Positions 1 through 7,806 of a stretch of DNA of 53,782 nt are shown here, in pieces. The position numbers and the translations under genes are program-made. Source of the stretch: Pseudoruegeria aquimaris (GTDB lineage: Bacteria > Pseudomonadota > Alphaproteobacteria > Rhodobacterales > Rhodobacteraceae); contig NZ_FWFQ01000025.1 in NCBI RefSeq assembly GCF_900172235.1, positions 1 through 53,782 of the forward strand. Reading direction: 5' to 3'. Position 1 is the first letter of the stretch. The number at the start of each line of letters is the position of its first letter. The notes beneath the pieces are model-generated. The model did not search any database. It had not been told where the DNA came from and worked only from the letters and a program-made list of their open reading frames with translations.

Positions 1-192
1 AACGTCCGCGTGGTCAGGACCGTCGACCGAGACCTCTACCGCGAACGCAACAAGGTCGAACGGTTCTTCAATCGTCTCAAACACTTCCGCGGCATCGCAA
101 CGCGATACTTCAAAACCGCAGCAAACTTCCTCGCCGCACTTCACCTCGCTTGCTCAAGGCTCAGGATCAGACATTATGAGTCCACGACCTAG
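1..192 (+). mobile_element. IS5-family transposase, C-terminal fragment (cut by window edge)
   Basis: The reading frame is open from base 1 and encodes the last ~63 residues of a DDE transposase. It carries the conserved end of the catalytic domain, Y-x2-R-x3-E-x6-K (YRERNKVERFFNRLK), typical of IS5-family (IS427-like) elements. The outer end of the element is probably base 188: bases 189-192 are CTAG, a plausible target duplication, and they also supply the TAG stop. The 5' part of the gene lies outside the window. The same sequence, inverted and differing at one base (163), occupies the far end of the window. The family call is strong. The subgroup and the assignment of CTAG as target duplication are inference. 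Confidence 0.88.
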
Positions 193-870
193 TCGGCCGT
201 AGGCCTTGGCCAGCTTTTCCGGATCCGCGCCCATGAGGTAGCGCGCCAGAAGCGAAAGGTTGCGCCCCCCGCGGCGCAGCCAGCCTTGTGCCAGGTAGCG
301 GGCGGGCGAGGTCGTGATCGTCGCCCCGATCGGAGCGAGCCGCCCCTTGAGGGCCCGCGCGATCGCCACGTCCTCCATCAGCGGAATATCGGGATAGCCC
401 CCCACGGCCTCGTAGAGCGCGCGGGGGATGAGCAGCCCCTGGTCGCCGTAAGGCAGCCCCAGCAGGCGCGAGCGCAGGTTCGCCCAGCGCGCCACCAGCG
501 CACCCGGCACCCCGCCCCCGGCGAAGCGCAGCCAGAAATAACCGGCGCGGCTCTCCTGCTCGATGAAGGCCGCAACTTTCGCGCTCCAGCCTGCCGGGAG
601 GCGGCTGTCGGCATGCAGCACCAGCAGCCAGTCGCCCCGGGCCGCCGCCGCGGCGCGCCGCAGCTGGCCGCCCCGCCCGGCCGCACCGGTGATCCACTCG
701 GCCCCCACCGCCTGCGCGATGGCGCGGGTCTCGTCGGTGGAGCCGCCGTCGCTGAAGATCACCTCGCGCACGAGCCCTTCCGCATTGGCCTCCATCACAC
801 CGGCCAGCGCCTCCGGCAGGCTCTGCGCGGCGTTGAGCGTCGGAAAGATCACTGAGATCGGCGCACGCAT
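154..870 (-). CDS. TIGR04283-type family-2 glycosyltransferase, C-terminus altered by IS
   Basis: The 238-aa protein starts with the GT-A signature (ISVIFPTLNAAQSLPEAL), followed by SDGGSTDETR and an HADSRLP motif. The last corresponds to the DxD-like metal/nucleotide site. The pattern matches the TIGR04283 group of glycosyltransferases, whose substrate is generally unknown. Residues after roughly 226 (GRGLIMSDPEP) are read from inside the IS element, so the native C-terminal tail has been replaced by about a dozen foreign residues. The catalytic domain appears complete, so the protein may still be active. It is divergent from the ygfZ-like gene, with a 94-bp gap. The often-associated TIGR04282 partner is not in the window and could lie beyond the IS. 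Confidence 0.85.
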   Translation of the reverse strand: MRAPISVIFPTLNAAQSLPEALAGVMEANAEGLVREVIFSDGGSTDETRAIAQAVGAEWITGAAGRGGQLRRAAAAARGDWLLVLHADSRLPAGWSAKVAAFIEQESRAGYFWLRFAGGGVPGALVARWANLRSRLLGLPYGDQGLLIPRALYEAVGGYPDIPLMEDVAIARALKGRLAPIGATITTSPARYLAQGWLRRGGRNLSLLARYLMGADPEKLAKAYGRLGRGLIMSDPEP

Positions 871-964
871 GGGTCACTCCTTCTGGGATCGGCGCAGGAC
901 GTTGGCCCTGTTGCCCGCGCCACGTTGTCCTATATTGATCGGGCGCGAACAAGAGGAGCCTTCG

Positions 965-1711
965 ATGAGCGGCGAGCGAACCATTCTGAGCCTGACCGGC
1001 GCGGACAGCACCACCTTCCTGCAAAACCTCGTCACCAACGACATCTCGGCGCTGGACGGCCGCCTCGTCTACGCCGCGCTGCTGTCGCCGCAGGGCAAAT
1101 ATCTGGCGGATTTCTTCCTCACCCGGCAGGGGGACGGGATCCTGCTGGACGTGGCCTCGGGGCTTGCGGCGGATCTCGCCCGCAGGCTCACCATGTACAA
1201 GCTGCGCGCCGACGTGACGATCGGCGAAAGCGGGCTGACCCTCTCCCGCGGGACCGGCCCCGCCCCCGAGGGCGCGCTTCCCGATCCGCGCCACCCGGCG
1301 CTCGGATGGCGGCTCTACGCCGAAGAGGCCCTGCCCGGAGACGGCACCGACTGGGACGCCCTGCGCGTGGCCCATTGCATCCCGGAAAGCGGGATCGAGC
1401 TGATCCCCAACGAAAGCTACATCCTGGAATGCGGCTTCGAACGGCTTGCCGGCGTGGATTTCCGGAAGGGCTGCTACGTCGGCCAGGAGGTGACCGCCCG
1501 GATGAAGCACAAGACGGAACTTCGAAAGGGGCTCGCGACCGTGGCCATCACGGGGTCCGCGCCGGTGGGCACGGAGATCACCGCGGCCGGCAAACCGGCC
1601 GGAACGCTCTACACCCAGAGCGGCGGCAAGGCGATCGCCTACCTCCGCTTCGACCGGGCCGGCGGCGAGATGCAGGCCGGTGACGCAACGTTGCGGATGC
1701 TCGGCACCTGA
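965..1711 (+). CDS. ygfZ: YgfZ/CAF17-type folate-binding protein
   Basis: This 248-aa protein is related to the T-protein (GcvT) fold. It carries the family signature KGCYVGQE at residues 168-175, whose Cys is the hallmark of YgfZ/CAF17/IBA57 proteins. These support maturation or repair of certain Fe-S enzymes in a folate-dependent way. The start at 965 is chosen because the protein from here (MSGERTILSL...) aligns with the usual family N-terminus and is preceded by a GAGG-type ribosome site. The frame remains open far upstream, but that part lies antisense to the glycosyltransferase and is a shadow. It is followed by a hairpin repeat that probably ends the transcript. Confidence 0.9.
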   Translation: MSGERTILSLTGADSTTFLQNLVTNDISALDGRLVYAALLSPQGKYLADFFLTRQGDGILLDVASGLAADLARRLTMYKLRADVTIGESGLTLSRGTGPAPEGALPDPRHPALGWRLYAEEALPGDGTDWDALRVAHCIPESGIELIPNESYILECGFERLAGVDFRKGCYVGQEVTARMKHKTELRKGLATVAITGSAPVGTEITAAGKPAGTLYTQSGGKAIAYLRFDRAGGEMQAGDATLRMLGT

Positions 1712-1713
1712 AG

Positions 1714-1755
1714 GCGGGGGCGCCGCCCCCGCACCCCCGAGGTATTTCGTGCGAG
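1714..1755 (-). repeat. Dispersed GC hairpin repeat, copy 1
   Basis: Just after the ygfZ stop, an 8-bp perfect stem (1714-1721 with 1725-1732) is followed by CACCCCCGAGGTATTTCG. Read on the minus strand this matches, with few differences, the element at about 34614-34661, and its core matches 20171-20214. The copies lie between converging or closing gene ends. They look like a repeat family that doubles as a transcription terminator. Confidence 0.7.
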
Positions 1756-1817
1756 AGGAATGGCTGTATCTTCCAGGGTGGATTTCGCGGAGCGCGAAGC
1801 GGCATCCCGCATCAAGA

Positions 1818-1839
1818 AAGGGGCGCCGAAGCGCCCCTT
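1818..1839 (-). terminator. Hairpin downstream of efp
   Basis: A perfect 8-bp stem (AAGGGGCG 1818-1825 with CGCCCCTT 1832-1839) with a 6-nt loop lies 31 bp past the efp stop. On the minus strand it is followed by a modest T-rich stretch, so it is a likely intrinsic terminator of moderate strength. Confidence 0.65.
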
Positions 1840-1869
1840 GTCATGACTTCCGATGATGGCTCACGCCGG

Positions 1870-2433
1870 TCAGGCGCGCTCGGAATATTCCATGGTTTCG
1901 GTGTTCACCACGATGGCTTCGCCGGGGCCCACGAAGGGCGGGACCATGACCTTGACACCGTTGTCGAGAATGGCCGGCTTGAAGGAGTTCGCCGCCGTCT
2001 GGCCTTTGACGACCGGCTCGGTCTCGGCGACGGTGCAGGTCACCTTCTGCGGCAGGGTCGCGTTGAGGGCCTCGGATTCATGGTATTCGATCACGATCGT
2101 CATGCCGTCCTGCAGGAAGGGGCGACGCTCGCCCAGGATGTCGGCTGGCAGTTCGATCTGCTCGAAGGTTTCGGTGTCCATGAACACCAGCATCCCGTCG
2201 CTTTCGTAGAGGAACTGCTGATCCTTCTGTTCAAGCCGGACGCGCTCGACCTTGTCGGCGCTGCGGAAGCGTTCGTTCAGCTTCGAGCCGTTGCGCAGGT
2301 TCTTCATTTCCACCTGCGCGAAGGCGCCGCCCTTGCCGGGCTTGACGTGATCGACCTTGACCGCAACCCAGAGGCCGCCGTTGTGCTCCAGCACGTTGCC
2401 GGGGCGGATTTCGTTTCCGTTGATTTTTGGCAT
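1870..2433 (-). CDS. efp: Translation elongation factor P
   Basis: The protein is 187 aa, the normal EF-P length. It relieves ribosome stalling at polyproline. The N-terminal KOW-like domain ([15 protein letters not shown]) carries the modification loop PGKGGAF with Lys34, the position that is beta-lysylated in many bacteria. The C-terminal part ends with the usual PPFVxxGExIxVxTxxxxY pattern. The start at 2433 (MPKING) is preferred over an upstream in-frame ATG because it matches the family N-terminus. The downstream hairpin and upstream promoter-like sequence suggest a single-gene transcript. The Lys34-modifying enzymes EpmA and EpmB are not in the window. Confidence 0.95.
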   Translation of the reverse strand: MPKINGNEIRPGNVLEHNGGLWVAVKVDHVKPGKGGAFAQVEMKNLRNGSKLNERFRSADKVERVRLEQKDQQFLYESDGMLVFMDTETFEQIELPADILGERRPFLQDGMTIVIEYHESEALNATLPQKVTCTVAETEPVVKGQTAANSFKPAILDNGVKVMVPPFVGPGEAIVVNTETMEYSERA

Positions 2434-2477
2434 GAGGCAAAACCATGTCAATGAGGGTTGATCGGTGTTGGCGCAAC

Positions 2478-2506
2478 CCTATATACAGACCGTCAGGCGC
2501 TGACAA
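2478..2506 (-). promoter_or_regulatory. Candidate sigma-70 promoter of efp
   Basis: On the minus strand TTGTCA (2501-2506) is followed 15-17 nt later by TATATAGG, about 45 bp before the efp start. This is a good -35/-10 pair, judged by eye only. Confidence 0.5.
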
Positions 2507-2580
2507 GTCACCCGAGACCCCGTACACCGCTTTACCAGTTATGCACTCGGCGCATGGCTCCCTTGACTTAATTGGGATAC

Positions 2581-2607
2581 CGAATCTCGCGAAAATCGCG
2601 ATATTCG
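2581..2607. promoter_or_regulatory. 27-bp near-perfect palindrome before the DUF6280-like gene
   Basis: The arms CGAATCTCGCGA (2581-2592) and TCGCGATATTCG (2596-2607) pair at 11 of 12 positions around an AAA centre. It lies about 43 bp upstream of the start at 2650 and just after a TTGACT motif (2563-2568). It could be an operator or an mRNA hairpin. No binding protein can be named. Confidence 0.45.
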
Positions 2608-2649
2608 CCGAACGCCAGAAATGCAAGAGCAAGAATAAAGGACGACGAG

Positions 2650-2964
2650 ATGGCTGATTTCGTTGATGGCACCGCTTTCAACCACGAACAAGGAAACCGC
2701 GCGCGCAAGCTGTTTGCCGCCGTTGTCCTTGCTGCGCTGGACGATGCGATCGCCGACGACAAGAAATACGGCAACGGACCGGAGCAGATTGCCCGGTGGG
2801 CACGTTCGCGGGATGGGCGCGAAGTGCTGTCCTGTGCCGGGATCGATCCGAACGAACGGGTTGTTGCCGGGCTGATGGAATTCGTTGCCAAGGGGGTCCG
2901 CACCTCCGTCGCGCTGTCGCGCGAGGAGAGCGAACGCCGCCAACAGCAGGCCGAAGCCGCCTGA
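2650..2964 (+). CDS. Conserved 104-aa protein (DUF6280-like)
   Basis: This is a small soluble, mostly helical, acidic protein without signal peptide or membrane segment. Its sequence (MADFVDGTAF..., then KKYGNGPEQIARW and SCAGIDPNERVV) resembles a very conserved uncharacterised family of Rhodobacteraceae that I recall as DUF6280. The start at 2650 has a ribosome site (AAAGGACGACGAG). The frame extends upstream but without a similar signal. A 27-bp palindrome lies upstream and a strong terminator follows, so it is probably transcribed alone. No function can be given. Confidence 0.8.
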   Translation: MADFVDGTAFNHEQGNRARKLFAAVVLAALDDAIADDKKYGNGPEQIARWARSRDGREVLSCAGIDPNERVVAGLMEFVAKGVRTSVALSREESERRQQQAEAA

Positions 2965-2987
2965 CACTCGGCTTCTGTCGATCAGAC

Positions 2988-3022
2988 AAAAGTGCGTCTC
3001 CCCCCGCGGGAGACGCACTTTT
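2988..3022 (+). terminator. Strong intrinsic terminator, probably bidirectional
   Basis: A 13-bp perfect inverted repeat (AAAAGTGCGTCTC at 2988-3000, GAGACGCACTTTT at 3010-3022) with an 8-9 nt GC loop is followed by further T residues. A-tracts and T-tracts on both sides allow it to work for the gene ending at 2964 and for the opposing gene ending at 3087. Confidence 0.9.
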
Positions 3023-3086
3023 TTCTTGCCCCGGCTTCCCTGTTGCCCTGCCCTGCCGGTGCCCCGCCTGAAGGCTGCGCAGGGGA

Positions 3087-3665
3087 TCACCCGCCACCCA
3101 GGATCAGGATGAACACCGCCCAGGGCAGGATCTCCAGCCCGAGCAGCAGCAGCACCGAGAGCCGCGCCACCGGGCCGTGGAAGCGGCGCCACAGGATCAC
3201 CCCGAGGGCGAGGCAGAGCAGCGCCTCCAGCGGCCCCATGATGCGCCCGTAATGGGCCGGATCCCAGTAGCTGACCGGTGAGTGGAACACCCAGTCGCTC
3301 AGCGGCCAGAACTGGCGGCGGGCATCGTCGTTGTGCAGCAGGAAATCCGTCACCAGGTGCAGCAGGCCCGAGCCGGCGAAGGCGATGAGGGGGGCGCGCC
3401 TCCACCAGAGCGCGAAGGCGAACAGCGCGCCCCAGAGCACGAAGCTGTTGTCGATCGCGAAGATCGTCTGCCAGCCATCGGAAAAGTAATACTCGTCGAA
3501 CACGGTCTCCGGCGGGATCCCGAGCACGTAGATCGAGCCGCCTGCGAGCAGGTAGAGCGAAAGATCCGGCATCAGCGCACCGAGGAGGGCCGCCGCGGTG
3601 ACGGCGCGGGCCTTGGGGCGTGCGAAGACGGCTGCGCCGAGCAGCAGGTGGGCGGGCGTGTTCAT
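3087..3665 (-). CDS. Polytopic membrane protein, YdjM/metal-dependent-hydrolase-like
   Basis: The 192-aa protein begins [12 protein letters not shown] and has a DLSLYLL segment, an [10 protein letters not shown] motif and about four to five hydrophobic helices. The N-terminal His and the D/H-containing membrane motifs resemble small membrane proteins annotated as YdjM-like or DUF457-like hydrolases. In this group of bacteria such proteins are sometimes labelled as cobalamin-biosynthesis proteins only because they sit next to cobQ, as here (66 bp apart, divergent). I see no cobalamin-binding or amidotransferase motif, so that label is not supported. Confidence 0.65.
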   Translation of the reverse strand: MNTPAHLLLGAAVFARPKARAVTAAALLGALMPDLSLYLLAGGSIYVLGIPPETVFDEYYFSDGWQTIFAIDNSFVLWGALFAFALWWRRAPLIAFAGSGLLHLVTDFLLHNDDARRQFWPLSDWVFHSPVSYWDPAHYGRIMGPLEALLCLALGVILWRRFHGPVARLSVLLLLGLEILPWAVFILILGGG

Positions 3666-3731
3666 CTTTACGGGCTTGCCTTCCGCGCGTTTCAGGGTAT
3701 CCGGGAAAGGACCATAGAGGGAGCGGCGCGC

Positions 3732-5192
3732 GTGACCAAATCAATCATGCTTCAGGGGGCCGGCAGCAACGTCGGCAAGTCGATCCTCGTGGCCGGCCTC
3801 TGCCGCGCCTACAGCCGGCGCGGGCTCGCCGTGCGCCCCTTCAAGCCGCAGAACATGTCCAACAATGCCGCCGTCACCGCGGACGGGGGCGAGATCGGCC
3901 GCGCCCAGGCTTTGCAGGCGCGCGCCTGCGGCGTGGCACCGATGGTGGACATGAACCCGGTGCTGCTGAAGCCGGAGACCGAAACCGGCGCGCAGGTGGT
4001 GGTGCGCGGCGAGCGCCGGGCGACCGTCAAGGCCCGCGCCTACGGCCGGATGAAGGCGCAGCTGCTGCCCGAGGTTCTGGACAGTTTCCATAGGCTCGCC
4101 GGCACCTGCGATCTGGTGATCGTGGAGGGGGCGGGCAGCCCGGCCGAGATCAACCTGCGGGAAGGCGACATCGCCAACATGGGGTTCGCCGAGGCGGCCG
4201 ACGTGCCGGTTGTGCTGATCGGCGACATCGACCGGGGCGGCGTGATCGCGCAGCTGGTGGGCACCGATGCCGTTCTCTCCGAAGCGGACCGCGCGCGGAT
4301 CCGGGGCTTTGCCATCAACAAGTTCCGCGGCGATCCCAGCCTCTTCGACGAGGGCATGAGGGCCATCGCCGCACGCACCGGCTGGGCCCCGCTCGGGGTG
4401 GTGCCCTGGTTTGCCGACGCATGGAAGCTCCCCGCCGAAGACGTGATGGACATCGCCTCCGCCCCCGGTGAGGGGGTGAAGATCGCCGTGCCCCACCTCG
4501 CCCGGATCGCGAATTTCGACGACCTGGATCCGCTCTCGGCCGAACCCGGCGTCGAGGTGGTGATCGTGCCGCAGGGCGCTCCCCTGCCCGGCGATGCCGA
4601 TCTGGTGCTGATCCCGGGTAGCAAATCCACGATCTCGGACCTCGCCCATTTCCGCACCCAGGGTTGGGACATCGACCTTGCGGCGCACCTGCGCCGTGGC
4701 GGGCGGGTGCTGGGCATCTGCGGGGGCTACCAGATGCTGGGCCGGCACATCCACGATCCCGAGGGGATCGAAGGCGCGCCGGGCTCGGTGGCGGGCCTCG
4801 GCCTGCTCGACATCGAAACGGTGATGAAGCCCGCCAAGCGGCTGGCGCTGACCGAGGCCACCGAGATCGCGAGCGGCGCGCCCGTCAAGGGCTACGAGAT
4901 CCACATCGGCGAAACCGATGGCCCCGATTGCGCGCGCGGCTGGCTGCGGGTGAACGGGGCCTTGCACGGCGCAAGCAGCGCCGATGGCCGGGTTCAGGGC
5001 TGCTACCTGCACGGCCTTTTCGCGGCGGATGCATTCCGCGCCGCCTACCTTGAACGGCTCGGCGCGCGCGCGGGCGGCGTCGCATACGAGGCGACGGTGG
5101 ACGCGACGCTGGACGCGCTGGCCGACCACCTGGAAGCCTGCCTAGATCTCGATAAGCTTCTCGCCATGGCGCAGGAGGTCAAACGCCGCTGA
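3732..5192 (+). CDS. cobQ: Cobyric acid synthase
   Basis: The 486-aa enzyme performs the ATP- and glutamine-dependent amidation of four side chains of adenosylcobyrinic acid diamide, in the late corrin pathway. The N-terminal dethiobiotin-synthetase-like domain has a P-loop GAGSNVGKS (residues 9-17) and [10 protein letters not shown]. The C-terminal class-I amidotransferase domain has the catalytic Cys330 in [10 protein letters not shown] and a later His in YLHGLF. The GTG start at 3732 ([12 protein letters not shown]) gives the standard length; the longer upstream frame is antisense to the membrane protein. No other cobalamin gene is nearby and no cobalamin riboswitch was recognised in the 66-bp leader. 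Confidence 0.95.
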   Translation: MTKSIMLQGAGSNVGKSILVAGLCRAYSRRGLAVRPFKPQNMSNNAAVTADGGEIGRAQALQARACGVAPMVDMNPVLLKPETETGAQVVVRGERRATVKARAYGRMKAQLLPEVLDSFHRLAGTCDLVIVEGAGSPAEINLREGDIANMGFAEAADVPVVLIGDIDRGGVIAQLVGTDAVLSEADRARIRGFAINKFRGDPSLFDEGMRAIAARTGWAPLGVVPWFADAWKLPAEDVMDIASAPGEGVKIAVPHLARIANFDDLDPLSAEPGVEVVIVPQGAPLPGDADLVLIPGSKSTISDLAHFRTQGWDIDLAAHLRRGGRVLGICGGYQMLGRHIHDPEGIEGAPGSVAGLGLLDIETVMKPAKRLALTEATEIASGAPVKGYEIHIGETDGPDCARGWLRVNGALHGASSADGRVQGCYLHGLFAADAFRAAYLERLGARAGGVAYEATVDATLDALADHLEACLDLDKLLAMAQEVKRR

Positions 5193-5202
5193 TCCCCCAG
5201 CT

Positions 5203-5223
5203 GCCCCGCCAGCCCTGCGGGGC
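5203..5223. terminator. Hairpin between convergent cobQ and PopZ-like gene
   Basis: A perfect 7-bp stem GCCCCGC (5203-5209) / GCGGGGC (5217-5223) sits just after the cobQ stop. There is no clear T-tract, so its role as terminator is tentative. Confidence 0.4.
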
Positions 5224-5274
5224 GGCTCATTTCAGGCTTCCATGTCGGGCTACGCGGCGAGGGCCGCGCTGCGG

Positions 5275-6279
5275 TCAGTCGAAATCCTGGCTCGCGATGA
5301 TGCGGTGGATCTCCGTGCGCACCAGTTTGCGCACGTTACGGGTGATGCGCTCGCCGAGAACCCCCTGCAACTCCTCGCGCACCAGATCCCGCACCATCTG
5401 GCGCAGGGCCTCCTCATCAAGGAGAACGGCGTCTTCCTCTTCGGCGAAGGGGGCGACCACCGGTTCGGGCTGGGGTTCGGGGCGGGGTTCGACTCGGGGC
5501 TCGGGCCGGAACTCGGGTTGAACCTCGGCCTCGGGTTCGAAACGGGGCTCAGGTCGGGGATCGGTTTCCGATGGGCGCGCCCACTCCTGCGTTTCGGGCG
5601 CCTCGGCTTCGGACTGCACGGCCTCGCCATGCTGCGCCTCGTCAGCCTGCGTGTCTTCCTCCGGCGCGGCTTCGCCCCCCTGGGGATGACGCAGGAAGCT
5701 CGGAAGGGACCCATCGAATTCCTCGCCCGCCTCGGCCTGGGGTTCCTCGCACTCATCGGCGGCCGCTGCAGGGCGCCGGGGCACCGCCGTCAGGGGCTCG
5801 ATCTCGGGGCTGGAGCCAAGTTCTTCGGAGCCGTCCGGCTCGAACACATGGCCCTGGTCGCTGACCACGGATTCCAGTTCGGCGATCGTGCGTTCCAGGC
5901 TCGCAAGCCGGGAATCCGCCAGCGGAGCGCGCTGCCATTCATCCTTGCCGAAAACCTCTTCGAAGGAGGCGAAGGGATCTTCCTCCGCGCGTTCCGCCAG
6001 TTGCTCGGGCTCAGGCTCGGAGACGGCGGTGTTCGGGTGCAGCAGCAGGGGGCCATCGGCGCTGCCGGCGGCGGGCTTGGGATCGGCAGCTTCGGGCCGG
6101 ATCCGCTGCGCGGGTGTCAGGACGAGTTTCTCGGCGGGGCGCAGCACGCGCGTGGCCGGAGATTCGCCCCTCACGGCCTCTGCCTTGACCTCGGCCAGAG
6201 GCGCACGCGAGCGGACTTCCTCGGAGACGAGACGCCGAATGGAACTTAGAACGTCTTCATATTCCGCCTTGGATTCCAT
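5275..6279 (-). CDS. PopZ-like polar organising protein (DUF2497-like)
   Basis: The protein is 334 aa. The first ~20 residues form a short amphipathic helix (YEDVLSSIRRLVSEE) like the N-terminal DUF2497/PopZ motif. The middle ~240 residues are acidic, proline-rich and low-complexity, with runs of PEPR/FEPE repeats around residues 235-285. The last ~50 residues (EEALRQMVRDLVREELQGVL, then RKLVRTEIHRII) form charged helices like the PopZ oligomerisation region. Gene order pcm-tolC-this gene matches the alphaproteobacterial popZ neighbourhood, where valS usually follows; here the next gene is cobQ. PopZ forms the pole-organising condensate that anchors chromosome origins. Orthology is inferred from architecture and order, not strong identity. 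The start at 6279 (MESKAEY) is preferred over 6339. Confidence 0.65.
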   Translation of the reverse strand: MESKAEYEDVLSSIRRLVSEEVRSRAPLAEVKAEAVRGESPATRVLRPAEKLVLTPAQRIRPEAADPKPAAGSADGPLLLHPNTAVSEPEPEQLAERAEEDPFASFEEVFGKDEWQRAPLADSRLASLERTIAELESVVSDQGHVFEPDGSEELGSSPEIEPLTAVPRRPAAAADECEEPQAEAGEEFDGSLPSFLRHPQGGEAAPEEDTQADEAQHGEAVQSEAEAPETQEWARPSETDPRPEPRFEPEAEVQPEFRPEPRVEPRPEPQPEPVVAPFAEEEDAVLLDEEALRQMVRDLVREELQGVLGERITRNVRKLVRTEIHRIIASQDFD

Positions 6280-6365
6280 CTGTGACCCGCTCTTTGTGTT
6301 TTGCCTCGCCGCCCATAGTAGCGGCAAGGCCTTGTTCACACAACAGATTGTCGAAAATGCGACGC

Positions 6366-7763
6366 TTACTGCTTGCCGATGGCCCGCAGCACGCGATCCA
6401 GTTCGCGCCCCTGCGCGCTCACCCCGGCCGGCGCGTTGCGCACGGAATTGTAGTAGGCGGCGGGGTCATAGGTCGGCACGTTGAGCCCGAGATGCTCGAC
6501 GGACATCAGCCCCATGGCCGACAGAAGCTGATAGGTGGCGATGTAGACATCGATCTGCGCGGAGACGAGATCGGCCTGCGCGTCGAGCAGATCCTGTTCG
6601 GCGTCCAGAACGTCCAGCGTGGTGCGGGCGCCGAGCTGGGCTTCCTCGCGGGTGCCGTCGAAGGCCTCCTGCGCGGCCCGGACCTGCTGGGTGCCGGCGC
6701 GGACGCTGGCCTGCGCCACGAGAATCGCCGACCAGGCGTTGCCTACCTCCTGCCCGAGGTTGTGACGCACGACATGCAACGCGCCGCGCGCGGCATCGCG
6801 CTGCGCGATGGCCTGGCGGATCTGCGAGGCGAGCGCACCGCCCTGGTAGATCGGCCCGCTCAGCGACAGGCCGACGCTCGCGTCGTCCCGGCTGCGGCCG
6901 GAGGAGAGATCGCCGAACTTGTGTGTCACGTCGGCGAAGCCGCGCAGCGTGGGCAGCTTGAGCGAATCCGCCCGCGCGAGATTGATCTCGGCGATCGTCA
7001 CGTTGCGCTTGGCCTGCGACATGTCGGGATGGGTGCGGATCGAGATGTCCCGCGCGGCTTCCAGCGAGTCCGCCGTGGGCGGCAGCGGCCCCGGAGCGCC
7101 CGGGTTCGTGGGGTAGACGCCGACGGCGGCGCGGTATTCTTCACGGGATTGCGCGAGGTTGCCCTGCGCGGCCGCCAGAGTGGAGCGGGCGGAGGCCAGA
7201 CGGGCCTCGGCGAGGGAAACGTCGGTGCGGGTCACTTCGCCCACCTCGAACCGATCCTGCGCGGCGCGCAGCTCCTCGGCGATCAGGCGCACGGAGTTTT
7301 CCGCCAGCGAAACGAACTCCTGGCTCCGGCGCACGTTCATGTGGGCCGCGAGGGCGCGCAGGAGAACGTCCTGCTCGATGCCCTTGAGCGCATCCCGCGT
7401 GGCGAGCACCGTTTCCTTGGCGGCATCGATCGAGAGCCGGGTGCGCCCGAAATCGTAGAGCAGAAGCCCGGCCGTGATCCCGACGTTGCCGGTGGCCGTC
7501 TCGACGTTGCTGCTGCTGGTGAAGCCGGTGGCGCCGTAGCTGTATCCGGCGGTGTATTCCAGCGTGGGGCGCAGAAGCGCGACGGCCTGGGCCACGTCTT
7601 CGTCGGCGGCCCGCAGAACGGCGCGGTTCTGTTCCAGCAGGCCGGAGTGGTTGTAGGCCCCGATCAGCGTGTCGCTCAAGGATTGCGCGTAGGCCGCCGG
7701 AGCGGCCAGCAGGCCGGCTGCCGCCAGCGCCGCCAGTTTCGATTTCCAGGTGCTGCTCGACAT
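6366..7763 (-). CDS. tolC: TolC-family outer-membrane efflux/secretion channel
   Basis: The 465-aa protein has an N-terminal signal peptide with AAPAAYAQS cleavage region near residue 27. Two repeated halves of heptad-rich helices and beta segments follow, typical of TolC: early SLSDTLIGAYNHSGLLEQNRA and the second half after about residue 240. It forms the trimeric outer-membrane duct of type I secretion and RND or MFS efflux. It lies 43 bp downstream of pcm on the same strand and upstream of the PopZ-like gene, the common alphaproteobacterial order. Its inner-membrane partners are not in the window. Confidence 0.92.
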   Translation of the reverse strand: MSSSTWKSKLAALAAAGLLAAPAAYAQSLSDTLIGAYNHSGLLEQNRAVLRAADEDVAQAVALLRPTLEYTAGYSYGATGFTSSSNVETATGNVGITAGLLLYDFGRTRLSIDAAKETVLATRDALKGIEQDVLLRALAAHMNVRRSQEFVSLAENSVRLIAEELRAAQDRFEVGEVTRTDVSLAEARLASARSTLAAAQGNLAQSREEYRAAVGVYPTNPGAPGPLPPTADSLEAARDISIRTHPDMSQAKRNVTIAEINLARADSLKLPTLRGFADVTHKFGDLSSGRSRDDASVGLSLSGPIYQGGALASQIRQAIAQRDAARGALHVVRHNLGQEVGNAWSAILVAQASVRAGTQQVRAAQEAFDGTREEAQLGARTTLDVLDAEQDLLDAQADLVSAQIDVYIATYQLLSAMGLMSVEHLGLNVPTYDPAAYYNSVRNAPAGVSAQGRELDRVLRAIGKQ

Positions 7764-7806
7764 CTCGTTTTCCTTTTCCGGCGCCCGGGCCTGTTTCCGC
7801 GGGCGT

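Noticed and set aside
3665-3732. Cobalamin riboswitch upstream of cobQ
   Set aside because: The gap is only 66 bp, too short, and no B12-box-like sequence was found.
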